A stretch of 41,644 nt of DNA from Candidatus Acidianus copahuensis (GCF_000632495.1 NZ_JFZT01000052.1:1-41644), one strand, 5' to 3'; shown: positions 1 to 8,876, counted from the first letter of the stretch. The notes: generated by a model from the sequence alone, not told the origin. A program made the numbers and translations.

Positions 1-153
1 CTGGGGTAAGACCACCCCACTGGTCTATACGTGGACGAGAGGATCGGGGGCTGGTAGCTAGATATGATTCTATGAGGATGAAACGTATGGATCAAAACCT
101 ATGAACCGCTCTGAGGGGAACCCTCGCCCTTTAGAGCGGGGAGGAGGTCAGAC
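1..153 (+). mobile_element. 3' end of an IS200/IS605-type element (TnpB tail plus right-end RNA hairpin)
   Basis: The frame from base 3 stays open to a TGA at 102-104 and is Arg-rich, as tnpB C-terminal ends often are. Right behind it lies a compact nested hairpin: CCGCTCT (106-112) pairs with AGAGCGG (133-139), enclosing GAGGG (113-117) paired with CCCTC (121-125), followed by a G-rich tail ending near 150. Archaeal IS605-group elements carry such a structure at the right end, where it doubles as the scaffold of the TnpB guide RNA. Only the 3' end is in the window, so the family rests on the hairpin and the abutting frame, not on catalytic motifs. The sequence past about 153 would be the flank or guide. 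Confidence 0.5.
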
Positions 154-194
154 TTTTAGTATAGTCCCTCATATCAAAAAATAATTAAAGGATT

Positions 195-509
195 ATGGAT
201 GAGAAGACATTATGTTATATAGCCAGTCTATTTCCTCCTTATGAAGATGAGGAAGCCATTATTTTTTTAAGAAAAAATGAATTTAAAGTAGTTGTACATA
301 ATACCGATAGAAAGGAGAGAATATACCTGGGAAAATTGACAAGGGGCATAATTGAGTTTAATGAAGAAAATAGCAATTTAAAATTAAAAATAAAAATTAA
401 AAATATAAGAATTACAATATGTCCAAAAAAGATAGAAAGCAACTTAAACGGAGGGATATGGATCTACCCTTCTAAGGGAAAAAATACCATATTACCTTTG
501 TTATCGTGA
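195..509 (+). CDS. hypothetical protein, 104 aa
   Basis: Small protein of unknown function, which I do not recognise. It has no membrane segment and no obvious signal peptide. The middle is very Lys/Ile-rich (LKLKIKIKNIRI near residues 62-73), which suggests a short beta-rich fold. It begins about 40 bases after the end of the transposon remnant, so it could be a flank gene trimmed by the insertion. Its last 9 bases overlap the 3' end of the convergent permease gene. An antisense frame over the same region is a shadow of the repetitive Lys/Ile codons. Confidence 0.5.
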   Translation: MDEKTLCYIASLFPPYEDEEAIIFLRKNEFKVVVHNTDRKERIYLGKLTRGIIEFNEENSNLKLKIKIKNIRITICPKKIESNLNGGIWIYPSKGKNTILPLLS

Positions 510-2069
510 TTGAAGTCTTTCTTTCCTTTCTTCCTCTACGACATTGACGCTTTTTCCGATATTCGCATAAATTTCTTGTTTTTTAATTTTAATCCATATA
601 GTATAAATTACTGAGAATATTAAAATAGCTGAGCCAAACAGTACAGCCTGCGTTACTGGGAACACCGGAGGAATTATAGATTCATATAAGACAAAGGCAA
701 ATATTACAGTTGCTAATGCTGGTAGGAAATAATGTAGGAAGTAATGAATTACCAAATGTATTATATCATGTCTATTTTTCTCACTACTTTTATTTCTATG
801 GAAAAATACCATTACTGCACTATTATTAATAAAATGTGCTACAATGAATCCAACTAGTGCTATAGTTGTTAAGAAGTCAAACGAGTTTTCTAATGCATTA
901 ATAACACTAGGAGAAGTTGCTGGTAAAGTGACCATTTGTAAAGGAGATAACCCAGAGAAATAACCTATTACAAACCCTGAAAGTATTGCTAATATGCTAG
1001 ACATTACGCCTATAAAGGCTAGCGACTTAGCTGGAGTTATCCACTTTTCATTAATCTCAGCAAAAAACTTTGGTAGTAACCCTTCTCTTCCCATTGCAAA
1101 GTAAACTCTGCCTGCATTGGATTGCATTGCTACACTATCGGAAAAAGCTGAATTAAATGCAAAGAGAGCTAATAGAAGACCGCCCGCTATAGTTAAGTAC
1201 CTAGCATAAACTATTATTCCTGGAATAGCAGATAATGAGAAACTTAACATGTTATTTGTTCCCCATCCAACTGTTAGTGCATAAGATACCTCAGTTAAAA
1301 CTACGCCAACTATTGTTACTCCTAACATTAATGCCTTAGTTATATCTTTACTTCGCTTAACCTCTTCACCTAGAGGAGCAGATCCACCATATCCGATGAA
1401 ACTTGTTAGGCCAAAAATCATTCCTAATCCTAATCCAGCTATTGGTCCTCCTATCTTATTAAATAGGCTTCCATAAACCGAATTCCACGCAAACGGGTTA
1501 AATATTTGGAGAGAATTATCTGGAGCCTTAATAATAATTATTGCCGATGTTATCGCTAAGAATCCTACTTCTGTAAGCGCAGCATATCTTAAATATTTCA
1601 TCTGTGGTCTTATTCCAATCATTGCTAGTATTATGGGGACAACCACGAATGTTAAGATAAATGGTATCCAAATCCATCCTGGGAGCTGTATGCCCCAAAA
1701 GTAATTTAGTACTCCAGGGAGCACAATTCCTGCAACATAGAGAGGGATGGCTGCAGTACTGGCTATTTGATAGACAGGATACATCATTCCGGTCACAATT
1801 GCAGGACCAGGACCAAATGATGTAGCAACATAACCATAATATCCTCCTGCACTAGCGTGGTGTTTCGATAAATGATATAGAGTGTTTACCTCTATAAACA
1901 TTGTTACCATAGCTAATAGGAAAGCTAAAGGTGTTAATACAAAAGCAAAAGCAGCTGCTGAGGTTATGAAAGCCACTGTATCACAAGCTGGTGCCATAGC
2001 AGCTATTTCTTGTGCAATAGCTTCAACAGTACCAACAACCCCTCTTTTTAATCTTGGAACATTCGGCAT
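501..2069 (-). CDS. APC-family amino acid permease
   Basis: Integral membrane transporter of the amino acid-polyamine-organocation superfamily, about 522 aa with roughly 12 hydrophobic segments. The N-terminal half has the expected pattern: LKRGVVGTVEAIAQEIAAMA, then the glycine-rich helix region HHASAGGYYGYVA and long hydrophobic helices. The substrate cannot be read from sequence; amino acids are the family expectation. I start at the ATG at 2069 (MPNVPRLKRG). An ATG at 2123 in the same frame adds an atypical 18-residue extension and overlaps the upstream gene by 22 nt. An AT-rich element lies about 30 nt before 2069, so a leaderless transcript is possible. It follows the DUF929 gene on the same strand. 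Confidence 0.88.
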   Translation of the reverse strand: MPNVPRLKRGVVGTVEAIAQEIAAMAPACDTVAFITSAAAFAFVLTPLAFLLAMVTMFIEVNTLYHLSKHHASAGGYYGYVATSFGPGPAIVTGMMYPVYQIASTAAIPLYVAGIVLPGVLNYFWGIQLPGWIWIPFILTFVVVPIILAMIGIRPQMKYLRYAALTEVGFLAITSAIIIIKAPDNSLQIFNPFAWNSVYGSLFNKIGGPIAGLGLGMIFGLTSFIGYGGSAPLGEEVKRSKDITKALMLGVTIVGVVLTEVSYALTVGWGTNNMLSFSLSAIPGIIVYARYLTIAGGLLLALFAFNSAFSDSVAMQSNAGRVYFAMGREGLLPKFFAEINEKWITPAKSLAFIGVMSSILAILSGFVIGYFSGLSPLQMVTLPATSPSVINALENSFDFLTTIALVGFIVAHFINNSAVMVFFHRNKSSEKNRHDIIHLVIHYFLHYFLPALATVIFAFVLYESIIPPVFPVTQAVLFGSAILIFSVIYTIWIKIKKQEIYANIGKSVNVVEEERKERLQSR

Positions 2070-2101
2070 ATTGACCAATAAAATACGAGTTTTAGTAATT
2101 A

Positions 2102-2938
2102 TTAAGCTTTTTGGGTAACCCAAAAATCTTCATTAGATGATAAGTATAGAAGTGGTTGTAGAGGCAATTGAAGAAGATCTTGTTCAATATGTTGTATTAA
2201 CTCTTGATCACAAACGTATGAAGGATGATTTCCGTCTGCTTGACATATCATAGCTGTTAAAATGTTAGCTGAAGTGTAGATGGCCTTTGCTATTGGGCTA
2301 CTTTTGTTTGAGATTTGTGAAATAATGTAGGTCCAGTTCTTTCCAGCTAGAATGCCTGGATATATATTAGATCCAGCTTGGTAGAAATGTCCTGCAATAT
2401 AAATAAATGGAATGGAACCGTGGGTTAAATTCATCCAAAGCTTATATATGTTCTGTGGAACTGGCTGTAGGGGTTGGTAATTTCTATCTTGATATTCATA
2501 TTCAAGGAACGAGATATATTTACTCGAGTAATTGACGTTGGTAAATGAGAAACCATGCGTATTTGGAAATATATCACTTGAGCTAGATTCCATATACTGA
2601 AGTCCTGTTATATTTCCGAATCTTTCTAAAGCTATTAATAAAGCCCAAGATTCCGCATTACAGTATGGACACCATTCCGCACCTATAAATATAATGACCG
2701 GTTTTCCTTCATAGAAAGCTGTATTATTGCCTATGTAGTGAACTGCCTTAATGTAAGACTGATTAAAGTAGTTATACCCTTCAGACGAGATTGAAGAGAA
2801 TCTTATATTAATTGAGTTAGATACATCTATACCAATAAGAGAATTATTGGAGGAATAAGTTAATATTATAAAGGAAGAAACAATTACAACTACTACAATT
2901 AAAAAAGATAATAATACCTTTTTATATCTTTTAATCAT
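2102..2938 (-). CDS. DUF929 family membrane-anchored thioredoxin-like protein
   Basis: 278 aa with an N-terminal transmembrane anchor (about residues 8-28) and an extracytoplasmic domain rich in Asn-X-Ser/Thr sites. A thioredoxin-like active site is visible as GAEWCPYC with Cys90 and Cys93, and a likely cis-proline region at GSIPFIYIAG (Pro177). A second cysteine pair, Cys232 and Cys243, lies near the C-terminus. This matches the archaeal DUF929 family, common in Sulfolobales. A role in disulfide formation or isomerisation on the cell surface is inferred from the CPYC motif. Start ATG at 2938 has a good ribosome site (AGGTGA, 6 nt upstream) next to the stop of the upstream gene (11 nt gap), so the two are almost certainly cotranscribed. 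Confidence 0.85.
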   Translation of the reverse strand: MIKRYKKVLLSFLIVVVVIVSSFIILTYSSNNSLIGIDVSNSINIRFSSISSEGYNYFNQSYIKAVHYIGNNTAFYEGKPVIIFIGAEWCPYCNAESWALLIALERFGNITGLQYMESSSSDIFPNTHGFSFTNVNYSSKYISFLEYEYQDRNYQPLQPVPQNIYKLWMNLTHGSIPFIYIAGHFYQAGSNIYPGILAGKNWTYIISQISNKSSPIAKAIYTSANILTAMICQADGNHPSYVCDQELIQHIEQDLLQLPLQPLLYLSSNEDFWVTQKA

Positions 2939-2949
2939 TTAGTTTCACC

Positions 2950-4005
2950 TTAAGAATACACATAGTATGCGTCAGGATATGGATATATCGCGGGATCACT
3001 AAAGAATAGTACCATATTAGATGGGACCATTACAGCATCTATATCAACACCAGGAGCTAGAGTCTGCCATATTGGATTCTTTGCATTCGCAATTCCCACT
3101 GCACTATCATATGTAGATAGAGCTTTTTGTAAATTAGCATAACTATTCAAGCACAGGCCAGTAGGATCAGATTGGTTAGATGGAACTATTTGTTGGCATT
3201 GTCCAGTTAATCCGTTGGGGTAAATATTTGGATTGAATACGAGAACAACAACAATATACCAAGGTATACTTGTGTTGGTAGTGAATGTCACTATGTGTTC
3301 ATGTGCTGGAGTTGGTAGAACACCTTCAGGTAGACCTAATACACCGTTCTTTATACCTATATGTTGCTCAACTGCAGTAAATGCAGGTGAATATATCAGT
3401 GGCATATGATCTGGACAAGCTGCAGGCGTTAGATCGGCTCCGCACTGAGTAATAATAGTATAGTTTGAATTATTATATGAGAATACTGGTAAACCTTGAG
3501 GAGTCGCGCCTAAGTTTAGTGGCCCATGATTACCGAATATTGAAAGTCCGGCAAAAGCTGGAACTATTACATAAACAGGTGCTGCCCCAGCTGGATATGC
3601 TGTTGAATTTACCCCTACCTCGCATCCATCAACTGCTTGTTCGACGCTTTGATTAGGAAATATATTTGAAGAAGGTGTGGTACACTCGAAGTTCATAGTG
3701 TAGTTGAAAGTTATAACCTCGCCATTATAGAAACCTGCAGATAGATTATACATAACTGGCTGAACAACGGTACTTGTAACTGTCGTAGTTGCAGTACTTG
3801 TAACTGTAGAAGTCTTAGTTTGCGTTGAAGTTACTGGAATAGATGAGGTTATCGTAATAGATTTAGTAGTAGTTGCTACTACACTAGGCTTTGTTCCGTA
3901 AAGTGCAAATCCCACAGCAGCTATAATTATCAGGACTACTACAATCCCAACGAATATAGTATTAGATACACCTAGATTGGACTTTTTGCGCTTCTTCTCA
4001 CTCAT
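2950..4005 (-). CDS. membrane-anchored extracytoplasmic protein with Ser/Thr-rich linker
   Basis: 351 aa. A Lys/Arg-rich N-terminus (residues 1-9) precedes one transmembrane helix (about 17-38), then a Ser/Thr/Val linker (about 43-82), probably heavily glycosylated, then a globular outer domain with several Cys (CTTPSSN, DGCEVGV, TQCGAD, AACPDH, GQCQQ, GLCLNS). I recognise no enzymatic motif. The many cysteines fit with being a client of the downstream thioredoxin-like DUF929 protein, which is inference from operon context. It is the first gene of the operon; a TATA box lies at 4037-4043. The start was chosen for the classic positive-inside N-terminus. Confidence 0.75.
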   Translation of the reverse strand: MSEKKRKKSNLGVSNTIFVGIVVVLIIIAAVGFALYGTKPSVVATTTKSITITSSIPVTSTQTKTSTVTSTATTTVTSTVVQPVMYNLSAGFYNGEVITFNYTMNFECTTPSSNIFPNQSVEQAVDGCEVGVNSTAYPAGAAPVYVIVPAFAGLSIFGNHGPLNLGATPQGLPVFSYNNSNYTIITQCGADLTPAACPDHMPLIYSPAFTAVEQHIGIKNGVLGLPEGVLPTPAHEHIVTFTTNTSIPWYIVVVLVFNPNIYPNGLTGQCQQIVPSNQSDPTGLCLNSYANLQKALSTYDSAVGIANAKNPIWQTLAPGVDIDAVMVPSNMVLFFSDPAIYPYPDAYYVYS

Positions 4006-4036
4006 TTTGCTTCCGAAATAGGAATGAGGAAAATAG

Positions 4037-4043
4037 TATAAAT
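4037..4043 (-). promoter_or_regulatory. TATA box of the DUF929 operon
   Basis: TATAAAT on the plus strand (ATTTATA on the coding strand), centred 35 nt upstream of the ATG at 4005. This predicts transcription start near 4014 and a leader of about 10 nt without a ribosome site. Confidence 0.45.
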
Positions 4044-4146
4044 CAATTAGTTAGAGATCTTCTAATACAATATCAGGTAGTTTTCCTGTTAGTCGTTAAA
4101 GGATTTTTAACTATAATCTTTAGCCTAATTTTTTAAGATAAGCCAA

Positions 4147-5553
4147 ATGTATTCGTTTTTACTCGTATTGCTATGTATTATAATAGATATTATAATAATA
4201 ACATTGAGGAGAAAGCAAGGATATTATAGAAATTATGTTATATATTCTATACCTTTTCTTACTAGTGTACTTCTTTATCGAAATACCTTCTCATTTATTT
4301 TAATAATGGCTTTACTAGCTAGCTTTCTGGAAGGATTTTATTCATTAAGATATTATAAACAGAAAGATCTATCCTTCTTTAACTATTCCATATCCTTGGT
4401 ATTTATCGCAATTTCTTTAGTTACATATCCGTTGTTGGCTATATTATCTATAGTTTTTCTGGTTCCTAGATTTAAATTTAATATGAATAATCATTTATCA
4501 TTTTTCTCCCTTCTCTTTCCTTTTCTTGTAAGCTTCCTCTTGTCCATACCCATAACTTTTTATGAAGTAAATCCGATAACCCAATTATCCCTTGGATATG
4601 TTGCAGGAAACTATGCATTTGATATTCTTTCCTACTTAGTAACGGTAATTGGTTCAAGCTGGTTTATGATAATCTTTGGTTCCTGGCTTTCAGTTCTTGT
4701 GATTGATAAAATATTACATACTAGAAATAGAGGAAACAAGTTCAGGCTCCTATTAATGTTCATAGCCTATTGGGTTTATAGTATTTATCTTCCTTCATTC
4801 TCTCCAGCATCTTCCTATTTTCCAAACATACCCTATAGTTGGTTTAACGGTATTGGTACTTTCGGTCCAGTAGCCCCTTCATTATTCCTTGGACTTATAG
4901 GGACGTATGTCGTAACAGCAATATTATCATTTATGTTCGGTAGCAGACAAATTTGCTCTGTAACATGTACTGCCCCGTATATGCTTCAAGGAACAGGAGT
5001 AAATGATATGAAAATATATAATAGGAAGGCGAAACTAGGGAGGAAAACTCTAACGTCCAAATTAAGTCCTTGGTTTAAGGTTATAGGAAGTTTAACGTGG
5101 GCAGTTCTTCTTGCGTTTGCTTTAATTTCATTCTTAAATTCAATTCATATAACAAATATTACCTTCTTTGGCAATGATCCCACTGTATTTTTTGCAACAT
5201 TTTACTTTAATTTTATATGGTATCTTCAATTTTTAGGTTCTCCATATTTTGGGAATTACGCATGTGTAAATCACGGTATATGTCCTTGGGGAACTTATAA
5301 TCAATTCTTCGGTTATTTAGGCCCATTTAAGCTTGTAGTTAAGGATAGGGCAAAATGTTTAACCTGTAAGACAGTTGATTGCGCAAAAGCATGTCCAGTC
5401 GGCATAACAGACATGAGATCTTCTTTTATAAAGAAAGGAGAGTTTAAGGCATTTAAATGTATAGGAGTCGGAGATTGTATAGAGGCATGTCCTTACGATA
5501 ATATATCGGTTTTCGATATTAGAAATGTAATAAGGAATATGAAGAAAAAGTGA
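4147..5553 (+). CDS. polytopic membrane protein with C-terminal 4Fe-4S ferredoxin domain (NapH/NosR-like)
   Basis: 468 aa. About ten hydrophobic helices occupy residues 1-360. A cysteine cluster sits in a loop (RQICSVTCTAPYML, about 270), a second after the last helices (ACVNHGICPWG, about 375), and the C-terminus has two ferredoxin-type motifs: CLTCKTVDCAKACPVG (about 399) and CIGVGDCIEACP (about 439). This resembles membrane polyferredoxins of the NapH/NosR/CcoG type, which pass electrons between quinones and partner enzymes. The second ferredoxin motif is CxxxxCxxxCP rather than the standard CxxCxxCxxxCP, so it may bind a cluster with altered ligation. It is divergent from the DUF929 operon. 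No partner oxidoreductase is adjacent, so the pathway is unknown. Confidence 0.75.
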   Translation: MYSFLLVLLCIIIDIIIITLRRKQGYYRNYVIYSIPFLTSVLLYRNTFSFILIMALLASFLEGFYSLRYYKQKDLSFFNYSISLVFIAISLVTYPLLAILSIVFLVPRFKFNMNNHLSFFSLLFPFLVSFLLSIPITFYEVNPITQLSLGYVAGNYAFDILSYLVTVIGSSWFMIIFGSWLSVLVIDKILHTRNRGNKFRLLLMFIAYWVYSIYLPSFSPASSYFPNIPYSWFNGIGTFGPVAPSLFLGLIGTYVVTAILSFMFGSRQICSVTCTAPYMLQGTGVNDMKIYNRKAKLGRKTLTSKLSPWFKVIGSLTWAVLLAFALISFLNSIHITNITFFGNDPTVFFATFYFNFIWYLQFLGSPYFGNYACVNHGICPWGTYNQFFGYLGPFKLVVKDRAKCLTCKTVDCAKACPVGITDMRSSFIKKGEFKAFKCIGVGDCIEACPYDNISVFDIRNVIRNMKKK

Positions 5554-5984
5554 GATAGATTGATATTTTGCCGAAACTTCTAATTTAACCTAAGGATTCA
5601 TTCCTTAACAACATAGTTGTAATTTTGGAACAATTCCTTAACCCCATATATGGATTTTGAGCCTTGCAGCCTTAATGATAATAGGAATCCAGATAAATCC
5701 GTACTCTTAAGCATTTAGAAAGAAAATTTACCAAATAATTTAGATTAAATATTATTAATGTATAATATTTTTAGAATAAAATAAGATATTTTTAATAGAA
5801 TATATAAAAATCTAGAACGTTCGTGGAATTTATTAAGAATTTCTAGGCGAATTGTATTAATTTAGTTTAAGATTAAATTATTATACTTTGATTCCATTTT
5901 AATGAGAAATTTAATAATCATTAAAAAAAATTTTTAAATCTGATTTTTGAGAAGAATTTAAATATCAAAAAATTAAAATCCTTT
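5554..5984. other. AT-rich spacer, no gene seen
   Basis: Very AT-rich, with stops in all frames and no recognisable repeat or hairpin. Its 3' end carries the promoter of the rhodanese gene (A/T box at 5955-5964). Confidence 0.5.
5955..5964 (+). promoter_or_regulatory. TATA box of the rhodanese gene
   Basis: AATTTAAATA centred 25 nt upstream of the ATG at 5985, which is the position expected for a leaderless archaeal transcript. Confidence 0.5.
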
Positions 5985-6371
5985 ATGGGTTCATCATTTA
6001 AAATTGATTACGAATTTCCAAGAAATGTTATCAATATACTTCCTTCACAAGTCAGATCCCTAATGAAAGATATTACTATATTAGATATAAGGGAAGAGTG
6101 GGAATATGAGAAATATCACATCCCGGGTTCATTATTATTACCGATGGAATTCTTTGAAGAATTATTCCCTAAAATGTTTGGCAAAGCTTCAGCTATTATT
6201 ATATGTGAGCATGGGAATAGAACTATTAGGCTTGCGCTTAGCAGACATTATCTCTTTGAAAAAGTCTATAATGTTATAGGAGGAATAAATCTATGGATTA
6301 ATTCAGGTTATGAGGTAATTTCAGGTATGGATGAAAATGGAAAGATCTGGAGAAGATGGTTCAAATATTGA
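5985..6371 (+). CDS. rhodanese-domain sulfurtransferase
   Basis: 128-aa single-domain rhodanese. It shows the CH2A-type motif DITILDIREEWEYEKYHIPG (residues 29-48) and the active-site loop IICEHGNRT with Cys74 as the persulfide-carrying residue, followed by NVIGGINLWINSGYEV. The family moves sulfane sulfur from thiosulfate, polysulfide or protein persulfides to an acceptor. The loop C-E-H-G-N-R has the length seen in sulfur-active rhodaneses rather than the longer loop of Cdc25-like phosphatases. It is probably cytoplasmic and monocistronic, with its own TATA box. It fits the other sulfur genes of the window (tusA, dsrE and SQR-like at 16-18 kb; doxDA at 24 kb). Confidence 0.88.
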   Translation: MGSSFKIDYEFPRNVINILPSQVRSLMKDITILDIREEWEYEKYHIPGSLLLPMEFFEELFPKMFGKASAIIICEHGNRTIRLALSRHYLFEKVYNVIGGINLWINSGYEVISGMDENGKIWRRWFKY

Positions 6372-6674
6372 AGAAGCACGAGGTAGTGTGCAGGCTATTA
6401 ACTTACACTTTTCTTCTTTACCCTCTAAGCTACACTCAAAAATACCATAATTTGTAGGACAGAAACTAGTTTTTCTTATAGTAAGGTAAGTTTGCATAAA
6501 TAATAATGTTTATATAAGTTTAAAAACTTATCTATTGTACTATATCTGTATATAAACTAAATTATAAAGTTGTACATTTTTACTAAATTGATTTTTGATA
6601 AAAATATCAAAATAATTAGGTAAAAGTAAGCTCTATCCAGAAAATTTTATAACTCAAAGTATTTAATGTAGTAT
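6372..6674. other. spacer between rhodanese and a small unknown gene
   Basis: 303 nt, AT-rich. No open frame of note and no strong hairpin. The last 30 nt hold an A/T-rich promoter-like stretch (TTTATAAC near 6646) about 26 nt before the next start codon. Confidence 0.4.
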
Positions 6675-7073
6675 ATGGGAGTATTTAAAAAGGAAAAAAC
6701 ATACACTGGGTCATTTGATCTAAATTCGGTAGTACAAAAATTCTCAGACTATCTACAATCAGATGGTTGGAAAATTCAGAATAAAACTTATGGAGATAAA
6801 GCTATAATTCAAGCACAAAAAGCTGGGATTTTAAGAGATATTTTCGCTGCTGATAGAGCGTTAACATTTACATTTGAAAAGACGGCGAATGGTTTAAAGG
6901 TCACAACTGGAGTGGGAAAATGGATACAAAACTTAGCAGTAACTGCAGTTGAAACCATTCTTCTTTCAGAGTTATTTCTAGTTGTAGACGTCCCAGAAAT
7001 GTTATGGACTTCACATGTTGAGAATAATCTACTACAAAAGTTAGATGATATAATATCAAATACCACTTCCTAA
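6675..7073 (+). CDS. conserved hypothetical protein, 132 aa
   Basis: Unknown function. The sequence looks like a real, well-composed protein: a charged N-terminus, a probable helix/strand fold (FSDYLQSDGWKIQNKTYGDK), a Gly-rich strand region (TANGLKVTTGVGKW) and a more hydrophobic stretch (about 87-107, LAVTAVETILLSELFLVV) that could be one membrane-associated helix. It starts with ATG about 26 nt after an A/T box and has no ribosome site, consistent with leaderless transcription. It is convergent with the carboxypeptidase gene, 18 nt apart. An antisense frame across it is a shadow. Confidence 0.6.
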   Translation: MGVFKKEKTYTGSFDLNSVVQKFSDYLQSDGWKIQNKTYGDKAIIQAQKAGILRDIFAADRALTFTFEKTANGLKVTTGVGKWIQNLAVTAVETILLSELFLVVDVPEMLWTSHVENNLLQKLDDIISNTTS

Positions 7074-7091
7074 TTTTTCTTTTAAAAATTC

Positions 7092-8552
7092 CTAATTACT
7101 AAAGTTAAGGTATTTGTTCTCTAGGTATTTGATGAGATATTCTGGATTATATGTTTCATTAAAAGATCTCTCTAGAAGAACTTTAGGTGGGTATGTTCTG
7201 CCATACTTATACAATCTCTCCGCTAATAGATCTCTTATATTGTCAAATTTTCTCTCCATTATACTTTCATGGAGATTAGGTAATTTGGAGTAAGTTATCC
7301 CTGCAACTACATTTCCAAGAGTGTACGTTGGAAAATATCCAAAGGAACCATTAGACCAATGCATGTCTTGTAATACTCCTTCAGAATCGTTCTTTATATC
7401 TAGACCTAAGTAACTCATCATTTTCTCCTCCCATATGGACGGAAGATCTTTAACGTCAATGGAACCATTTATTAACCCTTTTTCTATATTATATCTTAAA
7501 GCTATATGAAAATTGTAAGTTAACTCATCTGCATCGACTCTTATACTACTAGGTCTCACAACGTTAAAGTACTTATATATCTCTTCCTCGTTATATTCCC
7601 TAACGAAATCTAGGTTCTCTGTTAATATAGGAAATAGTATTTTTACAAAATCCCTACTTCTTCCTATCATATTTTCCCAAAACCTAGATTGTGATTCATG
7701 AATACCTGAGGAAGCACCAGAAGCTAGAGGAGTAAACTCTAGGTTAGGGTCTATCATTAATTCGTATGTTGCATGACCAGACTCATGAATAACGGAAAAA
7801 ATTGTTGATTTAAAATCAATTCCCTCATACCTGGTAGTTATCCTTACATCATTTATTGAAATTCTTATTGTAAAAGGATGGGGAGATATATCCATTCTGA
7901 ACCTGGATTTAGGCATTCCAAGAAGGTCTATTATATCCTCGTTAACTTTCTTCATCTGATTTATGTCGTATTTGACTTTTTCAAGAGGATGCTCCTTAGG
8001 ATAATAACCTTCTGATAAAACATTCTCCAAAATTCTCTTTGAACTTGGTATTAATTGATTAAATACATTATCTATATCATCTACTGTTGCTCCTTCCTCA
8101 TAAAGGTCCAATAATGCGTTATAAGGATCTCCTCTATAGCCTAATTTTTCTGCAATAATTTTTTCTATTTCTACTATTTCATTTAAATATGGAGAAAAAA
8201 GGGAAAAATCTGACTTTGCTTTTGCCTTCCGCCATATGTTAAACGCTTCTGTGGTCAGTCTAATTAGCTTTTCTGAAATTTCTGTTGGGATAGCGGTATA
8301 GTACTTTATCAATCTTTTAAGCACTCTTAGTATTCCTCTATTCTTATCATCTAGATCCTCTTCCTTAACTTTCTCGACTAGAGGTGCTAATCTAAGGATC
8401 TCTTCCCTTTGCAAGCTATCTATCTGAGCGAGGGCTTCCCCCCTATACTTAAAACCATCTTCTGGAAGGTACGTTTCAGAGTCCCAATTAAGAAGGGCTG
8501 AGCTATGATCTAATGCCCAATACCTTCTATAGGAAGAAAGAATACTCTCCAT
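7092..8552 (-). CDS. M32 family metallocarboxypeptidase (Taq type)
   Basis: 486 aa, close to the usual ~500 of family M32 (thermostable carboxypeptidase 1). The zinc motif HESGH is at residues 256-260, with the distal ligand in HESQSR (Glu286). Other M32 hallmarks are HPFTIR (225-230), DVRITTRY (235-242) and RVDADELTYNFHI. The enzyme removes C-terminal residues from peptides in the cytoplasm with broad specificity. The start ATG at 8552 lies 25 nt from an A/T box that appears to be shared with the divergent ACT-domain gene. The protein looks intact. Confidence 0.93.
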   Translation of the reverse strand: MESILSSYRRYWALDHSSALLNWDSETYLPEDGFKYRGEALAQIDSLQREEILRLAPLVEKVKEEDLDDKNRGILRVLKRLIKYYTAIPTEISEKLIRLTTEAFNIWRKAKAKSDFSLFSPYLNEIVEIEKIIAEKLGYRGDPYNALLDLYEEGATVDDIDNVFNQLIPSSKRILENVLSEGYYPKEHPLEKVKYDINQMKKVNEDIIDLLGMPKSRFRMDISPHPFTIRISINDVRITTRYEGIDFKSTIFSVIHESGHATYELMIDPNLEFTPLASGASSGIHESQSRFWENMIGRSRDFVKILFPILTENLDFVREYNEEEIYKYFNVVRPSSIRVDADELTYNFHIALRYNIEKGLINGSIDVKDLPSIWEEKMMSYLGLDIKNDSEGVLQDMHWSNGSFGYFPTYTLGNVVAGITYSKLPNLHESIMERKFDNIRDLLAERLYKYGRTYPPKVLLERSFNETYNPEYLIKYLENKYLNFSN

Positions 8553-8572
8553 GCATGAATTTTACAGAAATG

Positions 8573-8582
8573 GATTAAAACC
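8573..8582. promoter_or_regulatory. shared bidirectional A/T box (carboxypeptidase / ACT-domain gene)
   Basis: GATTAAAACC, reading GGTTTTAATC on the other strand, is the only good box in the 51-nt gap. Its centre (8577) is 27 nt from the plus-strand ATG at 8604 and 25 nt from the minus-strand ATG at 8552, so one TBP site could serve two leaderless transcripts. Confidence 0.45.
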
Positions 8583-8603
8583 TCTTCATTAAACTCCATA
8601 TAA

Positions 8604-8876
8604 ATGGAAAGTGCAGTTATTGTTGTAGTAGGGGCTGACAAGCCAGGTATCGTTGCCGGAATTTCGAGTAAACTTGCTGAGAATAACGTTAATATAATTG
8701 ACATAAGCCAAACCGTGTTAAGGGGGATGTTTGCGATGATAATGGTGGTAGATATCTCTGGAAGCGAGAAACCAATAGGAAAGCTTAGGGAAGAACTTCA
8801 AATAAAGGGAAAGGAATTAGGAGTAGAGGTTCTTACATATCATGGCGAGGTATTTAAGTACATGGAGAGGGTATAA
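8604..8876 (+). CDS. UPF0237 family ACT-domain protein
   Basis: 90-aa protein made of a single ACT domain. The N-terminal motif AVIVVVGADKPGIVAGISSK (residues 4-23) with DKPGIV is typical of amino-acid-sensing ACT domains, and the rest follows the beta-alpha-beta pattern (NVNIIDISQTVLRGMFAMIM). The family, UPF0237, is regularly found directly before UPF0210 (DUF711), and that is the case here: the TAA stop at 8874-8876 abuts the ATG of the next gene. A regulatory ligand-binding role is inferred from the fold; the ligand is unknown. Confidence 0.9.
   Translation: MESAVIVVVGADKPGIVAGISSKLAENNVNIIDISQTVLRGMFAMIMVVDISGSEKPIGKLREELQIKGKELGVEVLTYHGEVFKYMERV

Noticed and set aside
1882..2118. 78-aa Ala/Ile-rich frame on the plus strand
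   Set aside because: Mirror image of the Ala-rich first helices of the permease gene; no promoter and no family resemblance.
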